Assembly: GCF_001427585.1 (NCBI RefSeq)
Contig: NZ_LMGY01000015.1
Location: 87,850-151,849 of the forward strand
Origin: Pseudoxanthomonas sp. Root630
GTDB lineage: Bacteria; Pseudomonadota; Gammaproteobacteria; Xanthomonadales; Xanthomonadaceae
Direction of reading: 5' to 3'
Length of the DNA: 64,000 nt
This document shows positions 40,401 to 49,028 of this stretch, one piece after another (position 1 is the first letter of the stretch; each line of letters starts with the position of its first letter). A program made the position numbers and the translations under genes. Under the pieces are notes generated by a model that had not been told where the DNA came from, ran no database searches, and saw nothing but the letters and a program-made list of their open reading frames with translations.

Positions 40401-41626
40401 CCACGGCGAGCGGCACGTACAGCCTGGCCCTCGGTGCGGATGCACAGGCGCTGTCGCTGAACGCGCTCGCGATCGGTGCGGGCGCCATGGCATCGCACGA
40501 GAACAGCATCGCGCTCGGTGCGGGTTCCGCCACGACGGTCGGCGCCCGGTCGGGTTACCAGGGCGCCTATGTCGGCAGCAGCAACTCGACCGGCGAAATG
40601 AACATCGGCGGGCGCCAGATCACCGGCGTCGCCGCAGGCTCGGCCGCCACCGATGCCGTGAACGTCAGCCAGCTGGAAGGGGGCGTGACGTACGCGATCA
40701 ACGAAGCGAACAGCTATACGGATTCGCAGATCACCAACCTCGACACCCGCATGACCACGATCGAGGGCGATCTGGTCGACATCCGCGGCGACATCACCGA
40801 CATCCAGGGCGACATCGTCCGCATCGAAGGCGACATCACCAACCTGGACACCCGCGTCGGCGACGTGGAAGGCGACGTGGCGAACCTCACCACGACGGTG
40901 AACCAGTTCGACAATCGGGTCACGGATCTCGAGCGCGGCGGCAGCGGACCGTTCCAGGTCACCCAGGGCGAGACGTACGTCGCGCCCACGCCGACCGGCA
41001 CGAATGCGAGCGCGGGCGGCAATGGCGCGGTCGCCAGCGGCGACAACAGCACGGCGCTCGGCAACCAGTCCGTGGCCAGCGGCGACAACAGCACGGCGCT
41101 CGGACAGGGTGCGACCGCGAGCCACGACAACAGCGTGGCACTAGGCCGTGGTTCGGCCACCACCGTCGGTGCGCAGCGCGGCTACACCGCCGCCTACGTG
41201 GGCCGCAGCAACTCCACGGGCGAGGTCAACGTCGGCGGCCGCACGATCAGCGGGGTTGCGCCCGGCATCGCGGGTACGGATGCGGTCAACGTCAACCAGC
41301 TCGACGCCGGCGTGGATTACGCGATCGACCAGGCCAACGCCTACACCGACAGCCGCTTCAACCGGTTCGATGGCGACATGTGGAACCTCGAGCGTGGCTA
41401 TCGCGGCGGCACGGCGTCGGCGATGGCGATGGCGGGCTTGCCGCAGGCGTACCTGCCGGGCAAGAGCATGGTGTCCGTGGCGTTCGGCGGCTACCAGGGC
41501 GAGTACGGCATGGCGTTCGGTCTGTCGACCATTACCGACAATGGCCGCTGGGTCTATCGGGCCCAGGCCACCGGCAACACCACGCGCGACTGGGGGTTCT
41601 CGGTCGGCGCGGGCCTGCAATGGTGA
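37460..41626 (+). CDS. Trimeric autotransporter adhesin (YadA family)
   Basis: 1388 residues from the GTG at 37460, preceded by GGGGAAGGGC; this places the extended signal peptide region NRIYSKVWSRALGAWVVASEF at residue 2, with cleavage likely after ALA (residue 63). The passenger holds many YadA-head hairpins (NVAVGYNAG, NVSIGPWSG, VALGAGS), several neck/HIM units (RQITGVAAGSADSDAVNVAQL), and near residues 1090-1160 a coiled-coil stalk (ITNLDTRMTTIEGDLVDIRG). The C-terminal beta-barrel anchor ends FSVGAGLQW. Type Vc secretion: it trimerises in the outer membrane and mediates binding. Some modules are repeated in the DNA. A TpgA-like lipoprotein gene follows 40 bp downstream. Confidence 0.93.
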   Translation: MNRIYSKVWSRALGAWVVASEFAKQAGAGGTARTPRIGHGLQRAALAWAVLVALGAMPLAALAYDGVCVDPVSGTPVGTPGPVGVACGDDAVATAPWTVVIGYQSRALGESDIAVGHRAGYGSTGAAGRNAYFGAEAGIQNSGYINLAVGTQAGANVSGMQNVAVGYNAGLYMSGNANVAIGANAGAGNRSAWLYAGANLTVSLGAGSGGLTDGSVALGAGSIADRAAGVAGYDPLTSLASTSTSTTWTSTRGAVSVGSAIPGWGIASRQITGVAAGSADSDAVNVAQLVAAQAAATTHYFSVNSTGTVPGSNYANDGAVGIDAIAIGMNAYAPGGQSTVVGTLAGNLSSGGGLNAFFGYRAGQSNSGSNNVAMGPTSGATVSGHLNVGIGVNAGNNIAGNGNVSIGPWSGPAFLDPARGNVNHSVSLGTFATATTDYSVALGAYSIADRAAGVAGYDPLTGLASTATSTTWVSTRGAVSVGSGFDSRQITGVAAGSADSDAVNVAQLVAASTHYYSVNDGGAAGGNYYNDGATGIYALAAGVGASAARNFTVAIGYQAVSNGRESISMGTQAVSEGDSEIHLGTQAGAGGVASNRVNIGIGTRAGQNVDGIANTAVGWNAGSDVTGEANLALGKLVGSNVTGNGNIALGEWSGRDVTGSFNFAMGRDAGNGVTASNTVAVGTRARASQEGGIALGRDAAASVVDGVALGAGSVADTGAGIAGFVPTGAGAAQIAAINATTGTLGAVSVGGNGQFRQITGVAAGTDNDDAVNVAQLRAVEATANAGWNVTDASGAAASIGPNGTVTFESGNTNIAVNQTGVDDDGVVDITLSNDLDLTAAGSLTVGGTVVNNAGVAVGTNVALGNAGLTVIGGTTTVVDASGLTTGNVALSGVSNDVTGLSNRTLGDATFATIGRAATEEQLQLMQDEIIDGLAPPTRYYGVNSVGGGNEAGEGAIGEDAIALGMDAESEGDDAISVGHGATASGTYSLALGADAQALSLNALAIGAGAMASHENSIALGAGSATTVGARSGYQGAYVGSSNSTGEMNIGGRQITGVAAGSAATDAVNVSQLEGGVTYAINEANSYTDSQITNLDTRMTTIEGDLVDIRGDITDIQGDIVRIEGDITNLDTRVGDVEGDVANLTTTVNQFDNRVTDLERGGSGPFQVTQGETYVAPTPTGTNASAGGNGAVASGDNSTALGNQSVASGDNSTALGQGATASHDNSVALGRGSATTVGAQRGYTAAYVGRSNSTGEVNVGGRTISGVAPGIAGTDAVNVNQLDAGVDYAIDQANAYTDSRFNRFDGDMWNLERGYRGGTASAMAMAGLPQAYLPGKSMVSVAFGGYQGEYGMAFGLSTITDNGRWVYRAQATGNTTRDWGFSVGAGLQW
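38098..38993 (+). repeat. Duplicated head-neck module in the adhesin
   Basis: Two direct repeats of about 220-235 bp, 38098-38333 and about 38776-38993, share long near-identical blocks encoding SVALGAxSIADRAAGVAGYDPLT and onward through the neck QITGVAAGSADSDAVNVAQLVAA. Shorter third and fourth related modules appear at about 40495-40675 and 41125-41300. Confidence 0.8.
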
Positions 41627-41666
41627 CCGCATGCGCTGCAACGCCCATCTTTCGAGGAGTTTCCTG

Positions 41667-42497
41667 ATGTACGTGTCATCCACGCGCCAAGCGGTGGCGC
41701 CCCGCTGGCTCGCCTGCGCCATCGTGCTTGCGCTGAGCGCGTGTGGCACGCGCCATGTCAGCCGCGACATTTCCCCGGTCGGTGCGGCTGCCGGCATCGT
41801 GTTCCCGGATCCGGCCGATGTGCTGCTCGACAACGGCACGTTCCCGGACCGCGACGACCTGCGTGCGATCGGCACCGGCATCACCAAGACGCAGCTGTAC
41901 GGCCTGGTGGGTCGGCCGCACTTCCGCGAGGGCTTGCGCGCGCGCGAGTGGGACTACCTGTTCCACTTCCGCGGCGAGGGCGGCATCACCACCTGCCAGT
42001 ACAAGGTCATCTTCGATCGCGAGTACAAGGGTCGCAGCTTCCATTGGGCGCCCGCCTCGTGCGCCGCTTTGCTGGAAAGCGCCGTGCCCGCATCGACGTC
42101 CACCGCCACCCCCCGCGTCTCGCGCTTCGATCTGTCGGGCGATGCGCTGTTCGCGTTCGACCGCCACGCGGCGTCCGACATGCTGTCCGGCGGGCGCGAA
42201 CAGATCGCGGCCATTGCCGCCCAGCTGAAGGGCAGCGACATCACGTCCATCCAGGTCACCGGACATACGGATACGCTGGGCAGCGATGCCTACAACCGTA
42301 CCCTCTCGCAGCAGCGCGCACAGTCGGTGCGTCGCCTGCTGCTGGAACACGGCGTCGCGCCCGCCAAGATCACCACGTCGGGCGCCGGGAGCTCGCAGCC
42401 GGTCGAACGGTGCGACCCTGCGATGCCGCAGCCAGCCAGGATCGCCTGCGAACAGCCGAACCGCCGCGTCGAGATCGTGGCCCATGGCCAGCGTTGA
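41667..42497 (+). CDS. tpgA: BamE/SmpA-OmpA lipoprotein, TpgA-like
   Basis: 276 residues. Lipoprotein signal (IVLALSACGTRH, Cys about residue 26), a BamE/SmpA-type domain (about 55-125: DRDDLRAIGTGITKTQLYGLVGRPHFREGL) and a C-terminal OmpA peptidoglycan-binding domain (IQVTGHTDTLGSDAYNRTLSQQRAQSVRRLL, with the conserved Asp and Arg). This domain pair is that of TpgA, which in Acinetobacter Tol 5 sits downstream of and binds the adhesin AtaA and peptidoglycan; the same role is inferred from position. SD CGAGGAG is five to six bases before the ATG at 41667. The stop overlaps the next gene by 14 bp. Confidence 0.85.
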   Translation: MYVSSTRQAVAPRWLACAIVLALSACGTRHVSRDISPVGAAAGIVFPDPADVLLDNGTFPDRDDLRAIGTGITKTQLYGLVGRPHFREGLRAREWDYLFHFRGEGGITTCQYKVIFDREYKGRSFHWAPASCAALLESAVPASTSTATPRVSRFDLSGDALFAFDRHAASDMLSGGREQIAAIAAQLKGSDITSIQVTGHTDTLGSDAYNRTLSQQRAQSVRRLLLEHGVAPAKITTSGAGSSQPVERCDPAMPQPARIACEQPNRRVEIVAHGQR

Positions 42498-42954
42498 TCT
42501 GCTCAGGGGCGGCCTGCTCGTCATGTTGCTGGCCATTTCGCCGCTGCCGTCCGCATGGGCGCAGGCAGCGTCCGCCACGCCGTCGACCACGGCGCCCATG
42601 CTGTCGCCGGATGCCGCGGTCGATGGCGCGTTGCAGGTCGCCGCGTTGGTCGATGCGGGACGCGCCGGCGAGTTGTGGGACGGGGCATCGCCGGTCGTGA
42701 AACGCGTGGTCGCACGCGCGGTGTTCATCGACGGCCTGGCGGCGTCGCGCAAGCCGAAGGGTGCGGTGGCCGGTCGCGAATGGCGGGTCGTGCGTCGCCA
42801 GCGTCATGACGGTACGCAGGGTGTGCCGGCGGGTCACTATGTGAGTGTCGAACTGCTCGCCCGTCTCGCCAGTGGCGAACAGATGCGGGAACTCGTGTCG
42901 TTGCGCCTGGACGAAGACGGCGTCGCACGCTTCAGCGGCTACGTGGTGGAGTGA
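42484..42954 (+). CDS. Exported DUF4019-like protein
   Basis: 156 residues: signal peptide (LLVMLLAISPLPSAWAQA), then a domain with AALVDAGRAGELWDGAS, VARAVFIDGLAASRKPKGAVAGREWRVV, YVSVELLARLASGE and LRLDEDGVARFSGY, which resembles DUF4019 proteins. The role is unknown. It overlaps the TpgA-like stop by 14 bp and is followed after 4 bp by another exported protein, so it probably belongs to the adhesin operon. Confidence 0.75.
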   Translation: MASVDLLRGGLLVMLLAISPLPSAWAQAASATPSTTAPMLSPDAAVDGALQVAALVDAGRAGELWDGASPVVKRVVARAVFIDGLAASRKPKGAVAGREWRVVRRQRHDGTQGVPAGHYVSVELLARLASGEQMRELVSLRLDEDGVARFSGYVVE

Positions 42955-42958
42955 GCGG

Positions 42959-43348
42959 ATGCAGCGGCCCACTACTCTCCCGATCATGGTGGCGTCGCTG
43001 TTCGCGATCGCCTCCACCCTGTCGCCCGCCAACGCGCAATCCCGCCGGCCGGCCGCCGCACAGGAAACGAACACCGCCAGCGCATCGCTCTACGCGGTCA
43101 ATGCCGCGTCCCTCGCCACTGCCATGACGTACTGCATGAAGGTGCACGGCCCGTTGCGCGTGGGATCGCGCGGCGAAGCCTGCTTCCGCGAGGCGCGCAA
43201 CCTGCTCGCGAGCTATGGTCTGAAGACCCATGCCGCGCGCATCGAGCAGGCCTGCCATGAGCCGGCACAATTCAATACCTGCATCACCCCCCAGATCGGC
43301 CGGCTGGTGATGGAACTGAACGCGCATCTGGACGAGCGTCGTCCATAG
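42959..43348 (+). CDS. Small exported cysteine-containing protein
   Basis: 129 residues. N-terminus MQRPTTLPIMVASLFAIAST with cleavage after ANA, then a helical domain with four cysteines spaced CMKVHG, ACFREARNLL, QACHEP, NTCITPQIGRLV, suggesting two disulfides. No family recognised. It ends the probable adhesin operon; 55 bp later a radical SAM gene starts. Confidence 0.65.
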   Translation: MQRPTTLPIMVASLFAIASTLSPANAQSRRPAAAQETNTASASLYAVNAASLATAMTYCMKVHGPLRVGSRGEACFREARNLLASYGLKTHAARIEQACHEPAQFNTCITPQIGRLVMELNAHLDERRP

Positions 43349-43402
43349 GCCCTCGCCGCCAGGATCTCCGCGCGTGCGACGCGCTTGTCGTACGGTGCGC
43401 GG

Positions 43403-44491
43403 ATGACTACGCCGAAGACGTCGGGCATCAAGGGACGAGGCTCCACCGGCTACCTGCCGGGCCGCTTCGCCGTGACCACGCCCGAGGCGATGGACGACGG
43501 CTGGCACGGGGCCGATACCGAAGGCGACATCGCGTCGTCACCCCGCACCGAGCTGCGCGAGGAAGTCGCACGCAGCGTCATCACCCGCAACCAGTCGCCG
43601 GACATCCCGTTCGAGCAGTCGTTGAATCCGTACCGTGGGTGCGAGCATGGATGCAGCTACTGTTTCGCGCGCCCGTCGCATGCCTACCTCGATCTTTCGC
43701 CCGGGCTGGATTTCGAAACCAAGATCTTCGCCAAGACGAACGCACCCGAGATCCTGCGCAAGGAGCTGTCCAAGCGCGGGTACCAGCCCAGTCCGATTTC
43801 GCTGGGCATCAACACCGACGCCTACCAGCCGGCCGAACGGAAGCTGCGACTGACCCGCCGCCTCCTGGAGGTGCTGGCGGAAACGAAGCATCCGGTTTCG
43901 CTGATCACCAAGAACGCCCTGATCGAACGCGACCTCGACCTGCTGGCGCCGATGGCGCGCGAGAATCTCGTGCATGTCTATCTATCCATCACCACGCTCG
44001 ACAACAGCCTGTCTTCGCGACTGGAGCCGCGCGCGTCCGCGCCGCACAGCCGGCTGAAGGCGGTGAAGCGGCTCAGCGAGGCCGGCGTACCGGTCGGCGT
44101 GATGTTCGCGCCGGTCATTCCATGGGTGAACGACCACGAGCTGGAAGCCGTGCTCGAAGCGGCGCATGACGCCGGCGCCACCGCGGCGGGCTATGTGCTG
44201 CTGCGCCTGCCGCACGAAGTCGCGCCGCTGTTCCGCGACTGGCTGCAGACCCACCTGCCCGACCGCGCCGCGCACGTGATGAGTACCGTCCAACAACTGC
44301 GCGGCGGCAAGGATTACGACAGCCGCTTCGGCACCCGCCTGCGTGGAGAAGGGGTTTATGCCGACCTGCTGTCGCGCCGTTTCGCCCTCGCGTTGAAGCG
44401 CTTCGGCTTCGAGGGGCGGCGTCATCCGCCGTTCGATTGCACGCGCTTCGTGCCGCCGCGCGTCGCATCGCCACAGGGCGAGCTGTTCTAG
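43403..44491 (+). CDS. Radical SAM protein (PA0069 family)
   Basis: 362 residues. The 4Fe-4S cluster motif is CEHGCSYC (CxxxCxxC) in NPYRGCEHGCSYCFAR, and ISLGINTDAYQPAER, PVSLITKNALI, LVHVYLSITTLD are the usual strands of this family (SplB-like). The ATG at 43403 is chosen over a TTG at 43385 that adds six residues. Members are of unknown substrate; some have been discussed as DNA-photoproduct-lyase relatives. It is followed by a nucleoside deoxyribosyltransferase gene 92 bp downstream. Confidence 0.88.
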   Translation: MTTPKTSGIKGRGSTGYLPGRFAVTTPEAMDDGWHGADTEGDIASSPRTELREEVARSVITRNQSPDIPFEQSLNPYRGCEHGCSYCFARPSHAYLDLSPGLDFETKIFAKTNAPEILRKELSKRGYQPSPISLGINTDAYQPAERKLRLTRRLLEVLAETKHPVSLITKNALIERDLDLLAPMARENLVHVYLSITTLDNSLSSRLEPRASAPHSRLKAVKRLSEAGVPVGVMFAPVIPWVNDHELEAVLEAAHDAGATAAGYVLLRLPHEVAPLFRDWLQTHLPDRAAHVMSTVQQLRGGKDYDSRFGTRLRGEGVYADLLSRRFALALKRFGFEGRRHPPFDCTRFVPPRVASPQGELF

Positions 44492-44583
44492 CGCGAAAAA
44501 GCGGGCGCGCTGCGACGATCGGTCACGGGGCAACCGCGCGGCGCACGCGGACAATCCATCGTCCCTTCCTGCGCGTGCCCGCG

Positions 44584-45117
44584 ATGATCCAGTCCCTTTA
44601 CCTGGCCGGCCCCGACATCTTCCGTCCCGATGCAGTCGCGCGTGGCGAACAGCTCAAGGCGCTGTGCGCGCGCCATGGCTTCGAGGGCTTGTTCCCGTTG
44701 GATGCGCAGGTCGCGGATCACGCCACCGGCGATCCGCTCGAGACCGCGCGCTGGATCTACCGTGCCGACATCGGCCTGCTCGATGCCGCCGATGCGGTGC
44801 TCGCGAACCTGGACTTCTTCCGCGGCGCGGAACCGGACAGCGGCACCTGCTTCGAAGTCGGCTACGCGATCGCGCGGGGCAAACCGGTCTATGGCTACGT
44901 GCCGGAAGGCGGCAGCCTGGCCGAACGCATCCGCGCGCGCTGTCCGCAATTCCTGGGCACGGAGGCCGGCCACGACGTGCAGGGCTGGGAGCTGGAAGAG
45001 TTCGGTCTGCCGCTCAACCTGATGTTGGCGGTACCGTGCGTCATCGTCATCGGCGACGCAGACGCGGCCCTGCAGCGCCTGCGCCACGACGTGGATGCGC
45101 GCCGCCTGCGCGCCTGA
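44584..45117 (+). CDS. Nucleoside 2-deoxyribosyltransferase
   Basis: 177 residues. N-terminal LYLAGPDIF and the catalytic-glutamate segment DSGTCFEVGYAIARGKPVYGY, with DAVLANLDFFRG between them, are characteristic of the family (PF05014). It exchanges bases on deoxynucleosides by a covalent Glu intermediate, salvage in the cytoplasm. It converges with the oxygenase gene at 45131 (13-bp gap). Confidence 0.88.
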   Translation: MIQSLYLAGPDIFRPDAVARGEQLKALCARHGFEGLFPLDAQVADHATGDPLETARWIYRADIGLLDAADAVLANLDFFRGAEPDSGTCFEVGYAIARGKPVYGYVPEGGSLAERIRARCPQFLGTEAGHDVQGWELEEFGLPLNLMLAVPCVIVIGDADAALQRLRHDVDARRLRA

Positions 45118-45130
45118 GCGCGCGCTTCCG

Positions 45131-45844
45131 TCAGCGTCCGCCGTACAGCCGCTCGGCACGCTGGAACAGGATCCAGCTGGTCGCGATGTACTTGTCTCCG
45201 CCCACCGGGCGATTGCCGCGGTGGGTGTGGGTGAAGGCGGTCGGCGCGATCAGCAGGCTGCCGGTGCGCGGCACGATCTTGCGCTGCTGGTGGAAGAACT
45301 CGGTTTCGCCCGCTTCGAAGCCGTCGTTGAGGTAGAGCGTCCACAGCACGTGGCGGTGTAGCGGCTCGGCATCGGCACCCTTCGGGAACAGTTCGCAGTG
45401 CCAGTAGGGATAACCGCCTTCGCCGGCGGGATAGCGCTGCAGGTTGATCCGGCCCGGCACGAACACCGCCATGACCAGCCGCATCAGCGCATCGTCGTCC
45501 ATGCTCGCGACGTCCTCGTAGCCGAGGCGGTGCAATTGGCCGTCCGCGCCCGGCTGCTGCAGCATCAGCGGCGCGATCAGGCTGAAGGGATAAGTGCGCA
45601 GGTACTGCTTCAGTCCGGCGAGCACGGCCAGGTTGAGGCGCTGTTCCACGTCGCGCCACTCGGCCAGGCCGCTGATGCTGATATCGCGGCTGTGCTTGAG
45701 TTCGGGATGGTGTCCGCCACCGACCTGTCCCGGCTGGTCCTGCCGACTGGCATCGAAACGCGCCACGATCGCGCGGCAGGTCTCCGCATCCAGCGCGTCG
45801 TGATAGACCTCGATGAAATCGGCGGAATGGGGATTCGGCGTCAT
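45131..45844 (-). CDS. 2OG-Fe(II) oxygenase-family protein
   Basis: 237 residues, cupin-like double-stranded beta-helix. The putative iron ligands are HCE in GGYPYWHCELFP (HxE in place of HxD), and a distal His in FTHTHRGNRP, with Arg in the same segment as the likely 2-oxoglutarate anchor. TLYLNDGFEAGETEFFHQQ is the typical strand between. Cytoplasmic, substrate unknown. Stands between the transferase and fbp; the latter starts 1060 bp to the right on the same strand, and its stop is 28 bp from this ATG. Confidence 0.8.
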   Translation of the reverse strand: MTPNPHSADFIEVYHDALDAETCRAIVARFDASRQDQPGQVGGGHHPELKHSRDISISGLAEWRDVEQRLNLAVLAGLKQYLRTYPFSLIAPLMLQQPGADGQLHRLGYEDVASMDDDALMRLVMAVFVPGRINLQRYPAGEGGYPYWHCELFPKGADAEPLHRHVLWTLYLNDGFEAGETEFFHQQRKIVPRTGSLLIAPTAFTHTHRGNRPVGGDKYIATSWILFQRAERLYGGR

Positions 45845-45872
45845 GCCCGGATTCTAGCCGTCGCGCTGCCGG

Positions 45873-46904
45873 TCAGGCCGCCGCCGTGTCGTGCGCCAGG
45901 TGGTAGCCGACCGCTGCCTCGACTTCCTTCTTCGAACCGAGGAACACCGGCACGCGCTGGTGCAGCTGGGTCGGGCGCAGCGACAGGATGTCCTCGCGGC
46001 CGGTGCTCGCGGCGCCGCCGGCCTGTTCGACCAGCAGGCCCATCGGGTTCGCCTCGTACATCAGGCGCAGCTTGCCGGCCTTGCCCGGATCCTTGCGGTC
46101 CCACGGGTAGATGAAGATGCCGCCACGGGTCAGGATGCGGTGCACATCGGCCACCATGCTCGCGATCCAGCGCATGTTGAAGTCCTTGCCGCGCGGGCCT
46201 TCCTTGCCGGCGAGCAGATCGTCGACGTAGCCCTGCATCGGCGCTTCCCAGTGGCGCTGGTTCGACATGTTGATGGCGAATTCCTTCGTCTCCTCTGGAA
46301 TGCGCATGTCGCGCTGGGTCATCACGAACGCGCCCTGCTCGCGGTCCAGCGTGAACGCATGCGTGCCGTTGCCGGTCGTCAGTACCAGCATCGTGCTCGG
46401 GCCGTAGATGCAGTAACCCGCGGCGACCTGGTCGCGGCCGGGTTGGAGGAAGTGCTCGTCGCCCGGTGTCGTCACGCCGTCCGGCGAACGCAGCACCGAG
46501 AAGATGGTGCCGACCGAGACGTTGACGTCGATGTTGGAGCTGCCGTCCAGCGGGTCGAACAGCAGCAGGAAGCCGCCGCGCGGATAGGCGTCCGGGATCG
46601 GCTGGCTGTGGTCCATTTCCTCCGACGCGCACGCCGCCAGGTGGCCGCCCCAGGCGTTCGCTTCCAGCAGGATGTCGTTGCTCAGCACGTCCAGTTTCTT
46701 CTGCGCCTCGCCCTGCACGTTGCCGGTGCCGGCGTCGCCCAGCACGCCGCCCAGCGCGCCCTTGCTGACCGCGATGGAGATGCTGGTGCAGGCGCGGGCC
46801 ACCACCGCGATCAGCTGGCGCAGGTCGGCGCTGATGCGGCCGGCGCGCTGTTCTTCGATCAGGTAGCGGCTCAGCGAGACGGCGGACGGAGCGGGAGCGG
46901 GCAT
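45873..46904 (-). CDS. fbp: Fructose-1,6-bisphosphatase class I
   Basis: 343 residues. Metal site [15 protein letters not shown] (DPLDGSS) and the [37 protein letters not shown] segments are those of class I FBPase, including Lys/Arg of the 6-phosphate pocket. It hydrolyses fructose-1,6-bisphosphate for gluconeogenesis. Start at 46904 ([10 protein letters not shown]) is chosen over 46955. Adjacent to the divergent MgtC-like gene. Confidence 0.95.
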   Translation of the reverse strand: MPAPAPSAVSLSRYLIEEQRAGRISADLRQLIAVVARACTSISIAVSKGALGGVLGDAGTGNVQGEAQKKLDVLSNDILLEANAWGGHLAACASEEMDHSQPIPDAYPRGGFLLLFDPLDGSSNIDVNVSVGTIFSVLRSPDGVTTPGDEHFLQPGRDQVAAGYCIYGPSTMLVLTTGNGTHAFTLDREQGAFVMTQRDMRIPEETKEFAINMSNQRHWEAPMQGYVDDLLAGKEGPRGKDFNMRWIASMVADVHRILTRGGIFIYPWDRKDPGKAGKLRLMYEANPMGLLVEQAGGAASTGREDILSLRPTQLHQRVPVFLGSKKEVEAAVGYHLAHDTAAA

Positions 46905-47002
46905 GATGGGGTCCACGGCGGAGGTGGCGCGCATTGTCCGGGTTGACGAGACCAATGCAAGACCATTCGCGATACTGGCGGCATTGAACGAGGAAGGACG
47001 GG

Positions 47003-48238
47003 ATGGACGAAACGACCCCGCAGACCTGGCTGGCCCTGTCCTCCGCGCTGGGCCTGGGCCTGCTGATCGGCCTGGTGCGCGAACGCAGCCCCGGCCGCGG
47101 CCACCGGATCGCCGGCCTGCGCACCCACGCGCTGGTGGCCCTGGCGGCCGCGGTCGCCGCCTGGCTGGGCTTGCCGGTCGTGCTCGTGGCGCTGGCCATC
47201 ACCGGCGTGCTGGCGGCGATGGCTTACCGGGCCACCCACCAGGACGACCCGGGCCTGACCAGCGAGGTGACGCTGGTGCTGACCTTCCTGCTCGGTGCGC
47301 TGGCGATGCGCCAGCCCGCGCTGGCGACCGGCCTGGCCGTGGTGGTCGCCGTGCTGCTGTACGCCAAGCAGCCGCTGCATGAACTGACCCGCGAGACGCT
47401 GAGCGAGCGCGAAGTGTTCGACGGCCTGCTGCTGCTGGCCTCGGCGCTGGTGATCCTGCCGATCCTGCCGGATCGCCCGATCGGGCCCTTCGATGCGATC
47501 AACCTGGCGACCATCTGGAAGCTGGTCGTGCTGGTCATGGCGGTCAGCGCGCTGGGCCATGTGGTGCTGCGCCTGGTCGGCAACCGCTGGGGCCTGGCGG
47601 CGGCGGGCTTCTTCGCGGGCTACGTGTCGTCCACCGCCGCGACGATCGGCTTCGGGCAACGCGCGAAGGACACGCCGGCACTGCTGCGTTCGGCAGTCGC
47701 GGCGGCGCTGCTGTCCAACCTCGCCTCGCTGACGTTGTGCGTGCCGATCCTGTGGGCGGTGTCGCCGCCGCTGGTGCGCGACCTGCTGCCGGAGCTGTGC
47801 GCGATCGGCGCCGTGTTGCTGGCCGGCGGTCTGCTCGGCTTGCGCGCGGGTCGCGAGGAAACGGTGAGGCCGCCCACCTCGGAAAGCCGGATGTTCCGCT
47901 TCGGCCAGGCCCTGGGTTTCGCGCTGCTGGTCGCAGCGTTGACCCTCATCGCGGCGGCGCTGGCGGCGTGGATCGGTCCACGCGGCGCGATGGCCACCGC
48001 CGCGATGTCGGCGCTGGCCGAACTGCACGCCGCCGTGGCCACGTTGGCCAACCAGTTCGCGCGTGGCGGACTGGAGGCGTCGGAAGCGCGCTGGTGGATG
48101 CTGGCGCTGCTGGCTGCCAGCCTCGTCGCGAAGTCGGTGATCGCCTGGGTCAGCGGAGGCGCCGCGTACGGAGTGCGTGTGTCCGCCGGCCTGCTGCTCG
48201 CCCTGGCGGCGGGCGTGGCGATGGTGGCCTTGTTCTGA
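47003..48238 (+). CDS. MgtC/SapB-DUF4010 membrane protein
   Basis: 411 residues with about ten or eleven hydrophobic helices. N-terminal MgtC/SapB-like part ([39 protein letters not shown]) and a C-terminal DUF4010-type part ([56 protein letters not shown]). Inner-membrane protein of unknown transport role. Diverges from fbp by 98 bp; the REP pair starts just downstream. Confidence 0.85.
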   Translation: MDETTPQTWLALSSALGLGLLIGLVRERSPGRGHRIAGLRTHALVALAAAVAAWLGLPVVLVALAITGVLAAMAYRATHQDDPGLTSEVTLVLTFLLGALAMRQPALATGLAVVVAVLLYAKQPLHELTRETLSEREVFDGLLLLASALVILPILPDRPIGPFDAINLATIWKLVVLVMAVSALGHVVLRLVGNRWGLAAAGFFAGYVSSTAATIGFGQRAKDTPALLRSAVAAALLSNLASLTLCVPILWAVSPPLVRDLLPELCAIGAVLLAGGLLGLRAGREETVRPPTSESRMFRFGQALGFALLVAALTLIAAALAAWIGPRGAMATAAMSALAELHAAVATLANQFARGGLEASEARWWMLALLAASLVAKSVIAWVSGGAAYGVRVSAGLLLALAAGVAMVALF

Positions 48239-48249
48239 CGTTGCTCTTC

Positions 48250-48382
48250 TGTAGGAGCGACGTGAGTCGCGACCGCGAAACCAACATGCCATTGCGCTTT
48301 GAGACTCGCGCAGAGGAATCAGTCGCGTAGCACGAGCGACTAGCGGCCGAGGCGTGCGGTCGCGACTCACGTCGCTCCTACA
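48250..48382. repeat. REP-type inverted repeat pair 2
   Basis: Perfectly complementary 27-bp arms (48250-48276 and 48356-48382) 79 bp apart, identical in core to pair 1 near 2283. The right arm sits 16 bp after the stop of the response-regulator gene, and the left arm 11 bp after the membrane protein stop, so the whole element fills this convergent gap. An internal AGTCGC/GCGACT hairpin (about 48321-48342) lies between. Confidence 0.85.
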
Positions 48383-48398
48383 AAAAACCAGCGGGCCC

Positions 48399-49028
48399 TC
48401 AGATGATCCGCAGCGTGATCGCCTTCAGCACGGCGCGGGTGCGGTCGCGGGTGCCGAGTTTGTCGAGGATGGTGGAGACGTAGTTCTTCACCGTGCCTTC
48501 GGCCAGGAACAGCGTGCGCGCGATCTCCTTGTTCGAGTAACCACCGGCGAGCAGGCGCAGGATCGCGACCTCGCGCTCGCTGAAGGTATCGGTCGGCGCG
48601 CCTTCGTCGTGGAAGCGGTAGCGCGCGCGCACCGGGTCCGTGCTTACCGGTTGCAGCAGCGTCTCGCCGCCGGCCACGCGGCGGATGGCGTCGTGCAGGT
48701 CTTCCGGCGCCGCGTCCTTCAGCAGGAAGCCCTGTGCGCCGGCGTCGGTCGCGCGCAACAGCAGGTCGCTGTCGTCGAAGGTGGTCAGCAGCAACACCGG
48801 CGTGCGATCGCCGCGCTCGCGCAGGCGGATGAGCGCATCGATGCCATCCACGCCCGGCATGCGGATGTCGCTCAGCACCACGTCCACCGGTTGCGCTTCC
48901 AGCTTGGCGAGCAGATCGGCGCCGTCGTCGGCCTCGAACACCACATCCACCTGCTGTGCCTTCAACAGCGCACGCAGGCCGGCGCGGACCAGCGCCTGGT
49001 CGTCGGCCAGGGCGACGCGCACGCTCAT
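48399..49028 (-). CDS. NarL/DesR-type response regulator
   Basis: 209 residues. N-terminal receiver with acidic pocket DD (ALADDQ), phospho-Asp in VVLSDIRMPGVDG, Thr in LLLTTFDDSD, Lys in LLKDAAPEDL. C-terminal LuxR-type HTH (FSEREVAILRLLAGGYSNKEIARTLFLAEGTVKNYVSTILDKL). Partner of the kinase just upstream (ATGA overlap 49025-49028). Regulates unknown genes, possibly membrane-related as in DesKR. Confidence 0.92.
   Translation of the reverse strand: MSVRVALADDQALVRAGLRALLKAQQVDVVFEADDGADLLAKLEAQPVDVVLSDIRMPGVDGIDALIRLRERGDRTPVLLLTTFDDSDLLLRATDAGAQGFLLKDAAPEDLHDAIRRVAGGETLLQPVSTDPVRARYRFHDEGAPTDTFSEREVAILRLLAGGYSNKEIARTLFLAEGTVKNYVSTILDKLGTRDRTRAVLKAITLRII

Noticed and set aside
38098..41300. 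Regular repeated units that might be mistaken for a CRISPR array or minisatellite
   Set aside because: They are in frame and encode YadA head and neck modules of one adhesin; spacing and similarity differ from CRISPR repeats.
45642..45650. A half parS-like sequence TGTTCCACG
   Set aside because: The second half reads TCGCGCC and not GTGGAACA, so the palindrome is not formed; it is inside the oxygenase gene.
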